This document shows, piece by piece, positions 24,922 to 33,715 of a stretch of DNA of 64,000 bases (its first letter is position 1; each line of letters starts with the position of its first letter). The notes below the pieces were generated by a model that was given only the letters and a program-made list of their open reading frames with translations, searched no databases and was not told the origin of the DNA. Position numbers and translations under genes: made by a program. Source of the DNA: UBA2336 sp031395485 (GTDB lineage Bacteria; Bacteroidota; Bacteroidia; Cytophagales; Cyclobacteriaceae); contig JANNUS010000005.1 in assembly GCA_031395485.1 (NCBI GenBank), positions 207,133-271,132 on the forward strand. Reading direction: 5' to 3'.

Positions 24922-25989
24922 TTAAACTCGTTCGATGCCCAGTCCTGGCAAATCTGAACAATACATCATGCCGTTTTTTAAAATAAACCCTCCTTTTACC
25001 TCATCTCTGCCTAAATCAAGGCTTCCGTCAAGGTCAATGTATTTCGTATTAGAACACGCAAAGGCAGCATGAAGAGCAGCCGTTATGCTAACAATGCTCT
25101 CATCATTGCATCCCCAGAATAAGTCTACATTTTCATGGAGCGCGATGTCAGCAATTTTCAATCCCTGACTTATGCCTCCACATTTCATTAGTTTAATATT
25201 AAAGATCCCAGCACCATGCGGGGGCTTAATTAATTCAAGGGCGTTCATGGGTGATATTAATGATTCATCAGCTGCGATTTTTGCTTTAATTTCATCAGGA
25301 AGTCTTTTCATTTCGGCCACCGCTTTTGCAGGAAGGGGTTGCTCGATCAACTCAATATCCAAGTGCTTAGTTCGATTGTAAAAATCAATGGTTTGTTGTG
25401 ATGAGTAACCTTGATTAGCATCAATACGAATTACCATTTTGCTTCCAAACTGATCGCGCAGTTTCACCATTCGCTCAATATCTTCCTCCAGATCTTTTCC
25501 AAGCTTTACTTTTAACACTTTGAAGCCTTGCTTATCATATTCAATTGCTTCTTTCAGAGTTTCCTCAACATTCTTAATTCCTATAGTATTTGATGTTGGT
25601 AGTGTTTTAATTTTTTGTCCGAGGAATTTTACGAGTGGAACATCGAGGTATTTTGTGAACGCATCGTACAAGGCAATATCGAGCGCGGCACGTGCTGCCG
25701 GATTTTTAGGAAATTTTTGCAGCACCTCAAAATGCAGCTGATTCAGCTCGCGAATATCGCGACCGATTAAAAAGTCCAGGTTCTTTTCCTGAAGTACGTC
25801 AATCGTTGAATCTATATTTTCGCCCGTTACATACTCGCTCGGATTACCAGATCCAATACCTGTTGCACCGTTATCTAATGTGATTTCAACAAAGGCGTTT
25901 CGTACAACATCAACTGTCTTAAATGCAATGGTATAGGGCTTCGTATTTCCCAGATCAGCATTCCAAACTTCTACGCTTTTTATTTTCAT
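24922..25989 (-). CDS. Enolase-superfamily epimerase: L-Ala-D/L-Glu epimerase or N-acetyl-D-Glu racemase (DgcA-like)
   Basis: A 355-residue muconate-lactonizing-subgroup enzyme. The general bases are K160 and K162 (KVLKVKLG) and K266 (NIKLMK). The Mg ligands are D190 (IRIDANQGY), E216 (ELIEQPL) and D241 (KIAADESL). This set performs 1,1-proton transfer. By family it would be a dipeptide epimerase of murein-peptide recycling. However, the start overlaps the DUF1611 stop by 4 bp, and the DUF1611 plus enolase pairing is that of DgcN/DgcA, which turn D-glutamate into N-acetyl-D-Glu and then N-acetyl-L-Glu. The residues that separate the two activities are not known to me. Confidence 0.8.
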   Translation of the reverse strand: MKIKSVEVWNADLGNTKPYTIAFKTVDVVRNAFVEITLDNGATGIGSGNPSEYVTGENIDSTIDVLQEKNLDFLIGRDIRELNQLHFEVLQKFPKNPAARAALDIALYDAFTKYLDVPLVKFLGQKIKTLPTSNTIGIKNVEETLKEAIEYDKQGFKVLKVKLGKDLEEDIERMVKLRDQFGSKMVIRIDANQGYSSQQTIDFYNRTKHLDIELIEQPLPAKAVAEMKRLPDEIKAKIAADESLISPMNALELIKPPHGAGIFNIKLMKCGGISQGLKIADIALHENVDLFWGCNDESIVSITAALHAAFACSNTKYIDLDGSLDLGRDEVKGGFILKNGMMYCSDLPGLGIERV

Positions 25990-27050
25990 GCTCTTGATTG
26001 TTTAATCATTTTTTCAAAAATCGGAATGAGGCGTTCCACTCCATCTTCCAATGGGAGTATAGCCGGTATTCCCAATTCCTTTTCGTATCCCAAAGCAAAT
26101 TGACGCGCTTCATCCGTTGTGATTTTCATTGTATTTACGGTTAAGGCAACCGTAGGTGCCCCATAAATTTTTATAAGGTCAATCTCATCTTTTAATGGCG
26201 GAATAAAAGCGGGGTAGAATTCCAAATCCTTATACTGCTTGCGTGCCGGATTATGCTGAAGGATAGCTGCGGTAGCATCAGCGGAAATAATCCATTCTGC
26301 ACCTGCCGGTCCGCTTGGGTTACGCAAGGAGGACTGTCCCTCAATAAAAATAATATCGGGTTTTTCATTTTGATAACACTCCCAAACAGCGTGTTCCATT
26401 TCTCCCGAAATAAAATCATTCAATGTCGAGTCAAAAATAAAACCATACTTGGCCCCCTGCATCCATCCGGTTTGCCCCGTATATATCATCTCTGCTTTAT
26501 ATCCTGCCGCTCGCATAGCTTCAACCAATATTCTAGTTGTTGTGCGTTTCCCAAGAGCGCAGTCGGTTCCTAACACAGCAATCTTTGGGCACTTCACTTC
26601 CTTTATTTTTCCATTCCAAAAATGGAGGTCTTTAAATTTTTTTGGTTTACGTACATCTATAATCTCCAGTCCTTTTTTGCTAGCAAGCTCAGCAAACTCT
26701 GAATGGCCAGAAACATAATCGTGAAGCCCATTTACAATACTGTAACCACCATCAAGTGCTTCCTTCAATAAAACGCGAAGCGAGTCCGGTATAATTCCGC
26801 CCTTTGTGGCAACTCCAATTACAGCGTACTGTGCTTTTTTTCCTGTTTTAGCAAAGTCACTAATAGATGCATAGACCGGTAAATTCCGATTCTTTCCATC
26901 AAGAATTTCACCGCCATCTTTCCCCGAAAATTTATGATCAACAATTCCTTGGATATCAAATCGCTCAGTTCCCCTGATTAATCCATGGGCTGTTTTAGCA
27001 TTAATGGTATCCAGATATCCTCCGGTAATAATGATGGCTGTGCTTTTCAT
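25986..27050 (-). CDS. DUF1611 protein, possible DgcN-type D-glutamate N-acetyltransferase
   Basis: About 354 residues from ATG 27050 (KSTAIIITGGYLDTINAKTAHGL). An in-frame start at 27101 would add 17 residues without family likeness. A Rossmann-like N-domain is followed by a P-loop-like LGTDCALGKRTTT and IFIEGQSSLRNPSGPAG. COG3367/DUF1611 members named DgcN acetylate D-glutamate from acetyl-CoA, as I recall from work on marine bacteria. The translationally coupled enolase-family gene supports such a pair, but for Bacteroidota this is an inference. Confidence 0.75.
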   Translation of the reverse strand: MKSTAIIITGGYLDTINAKTAHGLIRGTERFDIQGIVDHKFSGKDGGEILDGKNRNLPVYASISDFAKTGKKAQYAVIGVATKGGIIPDSLRVLLKEALDGGYSIVNGLHDYVSGHSEFAELASKKGLEIIDVRKPKKFKDLHFWNGKIKEVKCPKIAVLGTDCALGKRTTTRILVEAMRAAGYKAEMIYTGQTGWMQGAKYGFIFDSTLNDFISGEMEHAVWECYQNEKPDIIFIEGQSSLRNPSGPAGAEWIISADATAAILQHNPARKQYKDLEFYPAFIPPLKDEIDLIKIYGAPTVALTVNTMKITTDEARQFALGYEKELGIPAILPLEDGVERLIPIFEKMIKQSRA

Positions 27051-27102
27051 AGTCAAAATGTGAGCGGGAAAGATAATTGGTAATCTCTTGGTTTCAAACA
27101 AA

Positions 27103-28362
27103 CTAGGGCCTTACTCGATCATACTGCAATTGAAATTTTGAAAGATTGGGTTTGTGTGAACGGGGTCTTTCCAATTCATACTGGTAAATTAATTGCCCGA
27201 GGTTTCTAAAAAACGGAAAACCAATTGTTTCATAGTCATATTTGCCATCATTATAAATTCCATCAGTATTGACATTGATCACAGCGCTCAGCATAAATTC
27301 GACACCATTTTTAAAATCAACGACATACGCATTATCAATCAGGTATCCGTAGGCATCACCCACCTTATTAAAAATTCGAATATGATCAGGAATCCTTTCT
27401 CTACTTTTTCCGTACATAAAGAATTTGCAATAAGAATCATAATAATATGAGTCTTTATAATAAGCTGGAGATATCGTTTCTGTCGGCAGCTGTGACATGT
27501 ATTGATAAACAAATTTATAATCATCATCGCTAAGATTAAATCGACTAATTGAATCAACAGTTTCAGGAAACAAAACTGCACGAAGCATTTTTTGTTGATT
27601 CGACAATGAGAAGAAATTTTTATATGTGAAATCAAATGGCTTTTCCACAAGAATAGTATCGTTTTTATAATACCCGCTCCCCCGAAATTCTATCGCAGGC
27701 GCTTCAATCGAATCATCATTCACCAGCATGGGCTGTTCAAATACGGTGAGATTATCTTTTACAAAACGAACTTTTTCTGTGTGCCCGTTTCTATCCGGAC
27801 TCAACGCCCGCTCCAGTCTATGAAGAAAGCGAACATTGTATCCCTTCTCGTTAAGAATCTCATTGGTCGCTTTCTGCCCCATGAATTCATACAACCTGTT
27901 ATAGGCATCATTATCACTTACGGTCAATATCTTTCTAATATAGTGTGCAATGGAAGGAAGTCCACTTTCAAAAGTAGTATCCACCCTAACCGAAAGTTGC
28001 CCGGCATATACACTATCATGAAACATTGGCGTATACATATCTAAACCCTTAATTTTTAGTGCATTAATTTTTTCCAGCGCCAGCAAACACAAGGGAAATT
28101 TTACAGTTGAGGCCGGATAAAAATACCGTGCCGAGTCAACATTAAAGTAATAAGAATTAAAAGAAGGAATATTGTTCTCATCCCGATCAATTTGCGTGTA
28201 GATGATTTGAACTTCAAGAGAATCCTTGGCTGTTATAATGCGAGTAAACTGATCAGGCTTTTGCTCCATGAGTTTCAGAACCAGATCCGGATCAGTATTG
28301 GATGACGAATTACAGGATACAAGAATAACAAGGCTTAGGATTATTCCAGCGAGTTGTTTCAT
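27103..28362 (-). CDS. Serine hydrolase lipoprotein, class A beta-lactamase-like
   Basis: A 419-residue protein with a lipobox (LVILVSC, C17). It has a penicillin-binding/class A beta-lactamase fold: S85-x-x-K88 in YPASTVKFPL, SDNDAYNRLYEF near residue 150, and KVGDAYGYLIDNAYV in place of KTG. It lies 52 bp upstream of the DUF1611 gene on the same strand. A role in trimming peptidoglycan peptides would match the downstream D-Glu enzymes. True beta-lactamase activity is doubtful because of the large insertions and the altered third box. Confidence 0.75.
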   Translation of the reverse strand: MKQLAGIILSLVILVSCNSSSNTDPDLVLKLMEQKPDQFTRIITAKDSLEVQIIYTQIDRDENNIPSFNSYYFNVDSARYFYPASTVKFPLCLLALEKINALKIKGLDMYTPMFHDSVYAGQLSVRVDTTFESGLPSIAHYIRKILTVSDNDAYNRLYEFMGQKATNEILNEKGYNVRFLHRLERALSPDRNGHTEKVRFVKDNLTVFEQPMLVNDDSIEAPAIEFRGSGYYKNDTILVEKPFDFTYKNFFSLSNQQKMLRAVLFPETVDSISRFNLSDDDYKFVYQYMSQLPTETISPAYYKDSYYYDSYCKFFMYGKSRERIPDHIRIFNKVGDAYGYLIDNAYVVDFKNGVEFMLSAVINVNTDGIYNDGKYDYETIGFPFFRNLGQLIYQYELERPRSHKPNLSKFQLQYDRVRP

Positions 28363-28421
28363 GAATTGATTTTTGACTGCCTAATTTAATGTAAATTTGT
28401 GCTCAATTGTGATGGAATGAA

Positions 28422-29477
28422 ATGATTTCTGAGAAGATTAAAAGAGATATACGAAAACTGAAACTCGAGGAACTGAAAAGTTTCTTTCTTGAGCATAACG
28501 ATAAAGCCTTTCGTGCCCAGCAGGTATACGAATGGCTCTGGAAAAAATCTGCCAAAGATTTTGACCAGATGACAAACCTCTCGTTGCCTACCCGCGAACT
28601 GATGAAAGCTCATTTCACCATCAATCACATCCTGGTAGATACAATGCAACGAAGCACAGACGGCACCATTAAAAATGCCGTAAAATTGCACGATGGATTG
28701 ATTGTAGAGTCTGTTTTAATTCCGACTGAAGAGCGAATTACCGCTTGTGTATCATCTCAGGTAGGTTGTAGTCTGGATTGCAAATTTTGCGCTACCGCCC
28801 GTTTGAAGCGAATGCGTAACCTAAACCCCGATGAAATTTATGATCAGGTAGTCGCGATCAAGCAACAAGCTGAATTATTTTTTAATCGCCCACTCACCAA
28901 CATTGTCTTTATGGGCATGGGCGAGCCCCTATTAAACTATACCAATGTTATTTCAGCCATTGATAAAATTACTTCCGAAGATGGATTAAACATGGCATCT
29001 AAACGAATTACGGTTTCAACGGTAGGCGTTGCAAAGATGATCAAGAAAATGGCTGACGATGGTGTGAAGTTTAACCTGGCCGTGTCCCTTCACTCGGCCA
29101 TCAATGAAAAGCGTTCTTCCATCATGCCGATTAACGAAACAAACTCGTTGGAAGAATTAGCCGAAGCATTAAAATACTGGTACAAAAAAACGAAACGAAA
29201 AGTAACGTATGAATACATTGTGTGGAAGGGAATCAATGATAAAGAAGAAGATGCACTGGCGCTGGCTAAATTCTGTAAAAATATTCCTTCAAAAGTAAAC
29301 CTGATTGAATACAACCCCATTGATGATGGTGAGTTTCAGCAGGCATCTTCAAAAGCGATTGCTATGTATCAAAAAGTTTTAGAGGAACATGGCACACTCT
29401 CTCATATTCGAAAAAGTAGAGGTAAAGATATCGATGCGGCTTGTGGACAATTAGCTAATAAAAGTCTAACCGAATGA
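28422..29477 (+). CDS. rlmN: Dual-specificity 23S rRNA/tRNA adenine-C2 methyltransferase RlmN
   Basis: A 351-residue radical-SAM enzyme that methylates A2503 of 23S rRNA and A37 of some tRNAs. The cluster cysteines are C116, C120 and C123 (CSLDCKFC). C109 is the resolving cysteine and C341 (DIDAACGQLA) the methyl-carrying one. GMGEPLLNY is the SAM-binding GGE-like motif. Its stop overlaps the start of the VIT1-like gene by 4 bp. Confidence 0.95.
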   Translation: MISEKIKRDIRKLKLEELKSFFLEHNDKAFRAQQVYEWLWKKSAKDFDQMTNLSLPTRELMKAHFTINHILVDTMQRSTDGTIKNAVKLHDGLIVESVLIPTEERITACVSSQVGCSLDCKFCATARLKRMRNLNPDEIYDQVVAIKQQAELFFNRPLTNIVFMGMGEPLLNYTNVISAIDKITSEDGLNMASKRITVSTVGVAKMIKKMADDGVKFNLAVSLHSAINEKRSSIMPINETNSLEELAEALKYWYKKTKRKVTYEYIVWKGINDKEEDALALAKFCKNIPSKVNLIEYNPIDDGEFQQASSKAIAMYQKVLEEHGTLSHIRKSRGKDIDAACGQLANKSLTE

Positions 29478-30157
29478 GTCAGGAACAGCACTTCCAATCT
29501 TCCGAAAAAGTACGCGATTTTGTAATTGGTATGAGTGACGGGCTAACAGTGCCCTTTGCCCTTGCTGCCGGTTTAAGTGGAGTCGTTGATTCAACTGATA
29601 TTGTAATTACTGCAGGGCTGGCCGAAATTGCTGCAGGCTCCATTGCCATGGGATTGGGTGGTTATCTGGCCGGACGAACAGAAATTGAACATTATGACTC
29701 CGAAGAGAAACGCGAGTATGAAGAAATTGAAAGGTTACACGAAGTAGAGATTAAAGAGACGAAAGAAATTTTCGCAGAGTATGGGCTGAACGATAAATTG
29801 CAGGAGGAGATCGCACGCGAAATGGCGAAGAGCCCCAAAAAGTGGGTAGATTTTATGATGCGATTTGAATTAGGGCTTGAACGACCCGATAAAAATCGTG
29901 CTTACCAAAGTGCCTTTGTCATTGGTACATCCTATATAATTGGAGGTCTCATTCCTTTAACAGCATATTTCTTTACAGAATCCGCTAAAGAAGGATTGAT
30001 TTACTCAACCGGCATCACCCTGATTTGTTTGATCGCTTTCGGATTAGTGAAGAGCAAACTTACCGGTCAGCCTCTATTTAAAGGTACGATGCGCGTAGCC
30101 TTAGTGGGTACGTTGGCCGCGGCAGCAGCTTTTGGTATCGCCAAGTTGATCGCTTAA
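29474..30157 (+). CDS. VIT1/CCC1-family iron or manganese transporter
   Basis: A 227-residue membrane protein. TM1 carries DFVIGMSDGLTVPFALAAGLSG and TM2 carries AEIAAGSIAMGLGGYLAGRTE, the VIT1 signatures. A Glu-rich cytosolic segment (EKREYEEIERLHEVEIKETKE, residues about 77-97) corresponds to the family's metal-binding helices. Three further TM segments end the protein. It probably exports Fe or Mn from the cytoplasm. It is coupled to rlmN by ATGA overlap, with no obvious functional link. Confidence 0.87.
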   Translation: MSQEQHFQSSEKVRDFVIGMSDGLTVPFALAAGLSGVVDSTDIVITAGLAEIAAGSIAMGLGGYLAGRTEIEHYDSEEKREYEEIERLHEVEIKETKEIFAEYGLNDKLQEEIAREMAKSPKKWVDFMMRFELGLERPDKNRAYQSAFVIGTSYIIGGLIPLTAYFFTESAKEGLIYSTGITLICLIAFGLVKSKLTGQPLFKGTMRVALVGTLAAAAAFGIAKLIA

Positions 30158-30207
30158 CTAAAGCTGGTGGTGTAGGATTACAGTGTAGATGTCACAGGCT
30201 ACTCGCG

Positions 30208-30226
30208 CGGGCAATGGCTATGCCCG
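30208..30226. terminator. Possible bidirectional terminator between VIT1-like and rhomboid genes
   Basis: CGGGCA (30208-30213) pairs with TGCCCG (30221-30226) between two convergent genes. T-rich DNA follows on the plus side (ACTTTACTTTTT), but there is no uninterrupted T tract, so the call is weak. Confidence 0.4.
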
Positions 30227-30229
30227 ACT

Positions 30230-31141
30230 TTACTTTTTACTTGCATTAAAAAGTCTTTCCTTCTCTTCCTTTGTTAGGCTTTCATAACCTCGGTCAGATA
30301 TTTTATCGAGGATCGCATCAAGCTCACCTTGCGATGTTTTTGAAAAAGGAACTTTTACAGTTTTTTTTGCTTTTTGATCCTCACTGCGATAGGTGACTTT
30401 CACCTTCGGTTTTGTTTTAAATAAATTCTGAATCCAATCCAGCGTAACCGTAATCCAACTTCCCCAATCTACACCTGCTTGAAGTTGCTTTATGTAAACA
30501 AAGCCAATAAGTGCTCCCCCTAAGTGGGCTAAATTACCACCCGCATTTGATCCTACAGAACCAAGGAAAGAAATTACGATATAAAAAAAAGCTATGTACT
30601 TGATTTTAACAGGGCCAAAGAATAATAAAAAAAATGTGTAGTTGGGCAGGAGTGTTGCAGTGGCGAACATTATTGCATACACTGCAGCAGATGCGCCCAC
30701 CATTCCGGAAAATTCTGATCGCTCAATAAAAAAAGGTATTGTGTTAAACATAAACAGGTAAAGCAATCCCCCGACCAGAGCACCTAAAATATAAAGAGCA
30801 ACTAACTTGTCACTTCCTAAATATTCTACAAAAATTTTACCGAACCAGTACAATGCGAGCATGTTGAATAGAATATGAAAAATATCAGCATAACTATTTT
30901 CATAATTGAAGTGGTGTGCGAATGCATACGTTATGATGGTCCATGGCTTGCTGAAGAATAAGGTAATTTGAGGTGGAATAGAGAACTGATCGTATACAAA
31001 TTGGAATAGTCCATCCGCACCAGAAATTTTTGCTGTAACCATCAATACACCCATGGCTAGAAAAATAGCCGCATTAATAATGATCAACTGAACGTGCGCG
31101 TTGTTGTGTCGTTGAAAAGCACTTTTAAATTCGTCAAGCAT
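30230..31141 (-). CDS. Rhomboid-family intramembrane serine protease (long form)
   Basis: 303 residues with six or so TM segments. The catalytic serine is in MVGASAAVYAIMF and the catalytic histidine in NLAHLGGALIGF. HILFNMLALYWFG is the L1-proximal HxxxN-like motif. A cytosolic tail of about 90 residues (FKTKPKVKVTYRSEDQKAKK and on) follows the membrane domain and is absent from the paralogue next door. It should cleave transmembrane substrates; none is identifiable here. It lies 32 bp downstream of the second rhomboid. Confidence 0.88.
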   Translation of the reverse strand: MLDEFKSAFQRHNNAHVQLIIINAAIFLAMGVLMVTAKISGADGLFQFVYDQFSIPPQITLFFSKPWTIITYAFAHHFNYENSYADIFHILFNMLALYWFGKIFVEYLGSDKLVALYILGALVGGLLYLFMFNTIPFFIERSEFSGMVGASAAVYAIMFATATLLPNYTFFLLFFGPVKIKYIAFFYIVISFLGSVGSNAGGNLAHLGGALIGFVYIKQLQAGVDWGSWITVTLDWIQNLFKTKPKVKVTYRSEDQKAKKTVKVPFSKTSQGELDAILDKISDRGYESLTKEEKERLFNASKK

Positions 31142-31173
31142 TGTTACTCAATGTATATCAAAAAAATTCATTG

Positions 31174-31806
31174 TCAATTATAACTTCCTCCCTGGCTTCT
31201 CCACGCTTTGATTACAAAAAAAGCGACTACAATACCACCCAAATGAGCAAAGTGAGCCACGCTACCACTTCTATCCATCAAAAATGTAAGTCCGCCCAAC
31301 AAAAATACCAGGTATTTTGCCTTGATTGGGATAGGGGGTATTAATAACTGCACTTCCATGTTCGGAAATATCATTCCAAAGGCCATCAATAAACCATAAA
31401 TGGCGCCTGAAGCACCTAACATACTACCTGCACCTCCACCAAAAACTAGATCGATACCTACACTAAATGCTGCCGCGCCAATTCCCGTGATTAAATAGAA
31501 AAGCAAAAACTTTTTTTGCCCCCAAAAGTTTTCAAGAATAGGTCCCATAAAGGCGAGGCTAAGCATATTGAAGAATATATGCGAAAAACCACCATGCGCA
31601 AACATATAGGTAAACAACTGGTAAGGTTTAAAACAATCTGTACGTACATTAAACAAGGCCATGTAAGCTGTTACAACATCTTCACTGTATGCCCCTACAG
31701 CGCCAAAGCACCCACCAATATCAATTTTAGGCGCAATCATCTGTCCTAAAAAAATAACCACATTTACAATAATGAGGTTTCGAACAACGGGTGTAAGATT
31801 AAACAT
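31174..31806 (-). CDS. Rhomboid-family intramembrane serine protease (short form)
   Basis: 210 residues and about six TM segments. It has AHGGFSHIFFNMLSLAFMG, the catalytic serine in LGASGAIYGLLMAFG and the histidine in AHLGGIVVAFFV. It is a tandem paralogue of the next gene on the same strand and lies 20 bp downstream of mutL, so mutL and the two proteases may form one transcription unit. Confidence 0.9.
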   Translation of the reverse strand: MFNLTPVVRNLIIVNVVIFLGQMIAPKIDIGGCFGAVGAYSEDVVTAYMALFNVRTDCFKPYQLFTYMFAHGGFSHIFFNMLSLAFMGPILENFWGQKKFLLFYLITGIGAAAFSVGIDLVFGGGAGSMLGASGAIYGLLMAFGMIFPNMEVQLLIPPIPIKAKYLVFLLGGLTFLMDRSGSVAHFAHLGGIVVAFFVIKAWRSQGGSYN

Positions 31807-31826
31807 GAAGCATTCGTTTTAAATTA

Positions 31827-33638
31827 TTATCGGTTAAAATAGCTTTCCAGCTTACTCAATTCAAAAATATAAAATGTTGGGCTTCCGTCAGGCGAATAGT
31901 TAGGTGTTTTACAAGAAAATAACCCGCTCAATAATTCTTGCATCTCTTCAACCTCCAGTTTTTGTCCAGCTTTAACCGATGCCCGTTTCGCTAATGCCCG
32001 TGCTAGATTTTCCCGTAGAGGCAATGCAAGCTCAGATTGATTATGCTTAAACTGATCTATAAGCTCTTCAAAAAGTTGCTTCTCACTAACAAATTTTAAA
32101 TTTGCAGGAACCCCATTTATAAGTATCGTATTCTTTCCAAACACTTCGAATCGAAACCCAAGCGCTTTTATTTCCTGTTCTACTTCCAGGATCAACGCAA
32201 AATCGGCCGCAGGAAAAGTAATCGCTTTTGGAAACAAACTTTGCTGTGTCGCTGCCGATTTATACTTCAGGTCTTCAATAAATTTTTCAAACAAAATTCG
32301 CTCATGCGCAAGTTGTTGATCAATAATCATCAAACCATTTTTAACTTGGCGCAGAATAAACTTGTCGTGGAGTTGCGAAAGCGTCTTTTCAGGAATCTCT
32401 CGCTGAGTCCCTAGTGTATGCAAATCTTGCTCAGCCTGAGCCGATTGTACAATTTCCGTTTGAAGTAATCTACTAACGCCTTCTCCTTCAAATAATTTTT
32501 CCCAATTCTGCTGATTTGCTCGCCCTAAGGAGGTCTGAAAGCGCTCATCAAAATAAACCTCACGTGCTGTTTCTGTAGACGTATATCCTAGCTTGGAAAT
32601 AAGGTTAATGTCTTCTCGGAAGTCAATCGTGGGCACTAGGTTATGCGCACCAAGCGATTGCCTGACAGCAGCTCTCACTACTGCATAAACGGCACGCTCA
32701 TCATCAAACTTAATTTCCGTTTTGGTTGGATGAACGTTTACATCAATATGCTTGGGGTCAACCTCAATAAACACAACATAAAATGGAAAACTATTTTCAG
32801 GCAATAATCCTTCAAAAGCCGTCATTACCGCATGATGAAGATAATTGCTTCGAATAAATCGCTTGTTTACAAATAGAAATTGCTCTCCTCGGGTCTTCCT
32901 GGCAAATTCCGGCTTCCCCACATAACCCGTTATTCTAACATAATCGGTTTCTTCCTGACATGCTGCCAACTGCCCCTGATACGTTTTGCCAAACAAATTA
33001 ATAATGCGTTGGCTCAATGAAACGATTTTACTAACGGGCAAGTCATACACGATTTCATCGCCCTGAATAAATGAAAACGAAATGTCAGGGTTTGCCAGCG
33101 CCAATCGCTGAAATTCATCAATAATATGCTTAAGCTCTACTGGGTTTGATTTTAAAAAATTTCTTCTCGCAGGAATGTTGAAGAACAAATTCTTCACACT
33201 AATACTTGTTCCTTTTTCGCACGCTGTCGGTTGCTGCTTTTTAACTTCCGATCCTTCAATGACCAACAGCGTCCCTAACTCCTTATCGGCCAGTCGTGTC
33301 TTAATTTCTAACTGCGAAACAGCCGCAATGGAAGCGAGCGCTTCGCCACGAAACCCCATGGTACGAATCGTAAATAAATCTTCCGCTTTCCTGATTTTAG
33401 ATGTCGCATGTCTTTCTAAACTCATGCGCGCATCGGTTTCGCTCATCCCAGCTCCGTCATCAATAATTTGGAGCAGGCTTTTTCCCGCATCTTTTACAAT
33501 TAATTTAATATTTTTTGCTCCGGCATCAATGGAGTTTTCCATTAACTCTTTTGCGGCAGAGGCTGGGCGCTGCACAACTTCTCCAGCAGCAATCTGGTTA
33601 GCTATCGAATCAGGTAAAAGCTGGATAATATCAGGCAT
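31827..33638 (-). CDS. mutL: DNA mismatch repair protein MutL
   Basis: A 603-residue GHKL ATPase that links MutS to downstream repair. ATG 33638 gives the usual MPDIIQLLPDSIANQIAAGE; a frame-open start at 33692 adds 18 residues without likeness. ATPase motifs are ELMENSIDAGA, IDDGAGM and TMGFRGEALASI. The C-terminal dimerisation domain has DQQLAHERILFEKF, a variant of the endonuclease metal motif DQHAxxE, and ends with SCKTPNYSPDGSPTF in place of CPHGRP. Endonuclease activity is therefore plausible but not certain. Confidence 0.94.
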   Translation of the reverse strand: MPDIIQLLPDSIANQIAAGEVVQRPASAAKELMENSIDAGAKNIKLIVKDAGKSLLQIIDDGAGMSETDARMSLERHATSKIRKAEDLFTIRTMGFRGEALASIAAVSQLEIKTRLADKELGTLLVIEGSEVKKQQPTACEKGTSISVKNLFFNIPARRNFLKSNPVELKHIIDEFQRLALANPDISFSFIQGDEIVYDLPVSKIVSLSQRIINLFGKTYQGQLAACQEETDYVRITGYVGKPEFARKTRGEQFLFVNKRFIRSNYLHHAVMTAFEGLLPENSFPFYVVFIEVDPKHIDVNVHPTKTEIKFDDERAVYAVVRAAVRQSLGAHNLVPTIDFREDINLISKLGYTSTETAREVYFDERFQTSLGRANQQNWEKLFEGEGVSRLLQTEIVQSAQAEQDLHTLGTQREIPEKTLSQLHDKFILRQVKNGLMIIDQQLAHERILFEKFIEDLKYKSAATQQSLFPKAITFPAADFALILEVEQEIKALGFRFEVFGKNTILINGVPANLKFVSEKQLFEELIDQFKHNQSELALPLRENLARALAKRASVKAGQKLEVEEMQELLSGLFSCKTPNYSPDGSPTFYIFELSKLESYFNR

Positions 33639-33715
33639 GAAAAAAGTAAGGATTTTTCTAACTTCACGGCTTACAAAAGTGCCTTTATTCACTATGAATT
33701 ACAAAGGCTAACGAC

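Noticed and set aside
27103..28362. Antibiotic-resistance beta-lactamase
   Set aside because: Class A-like motifs are present, but the large insertions, lipoprotein form and altered KTG box argue for a cell-wall or other hydrolase.
33175..33711. 178-codon open frame antisense to mutL
   Set aside because: Shadow of the conserved MutL ATPase domain.
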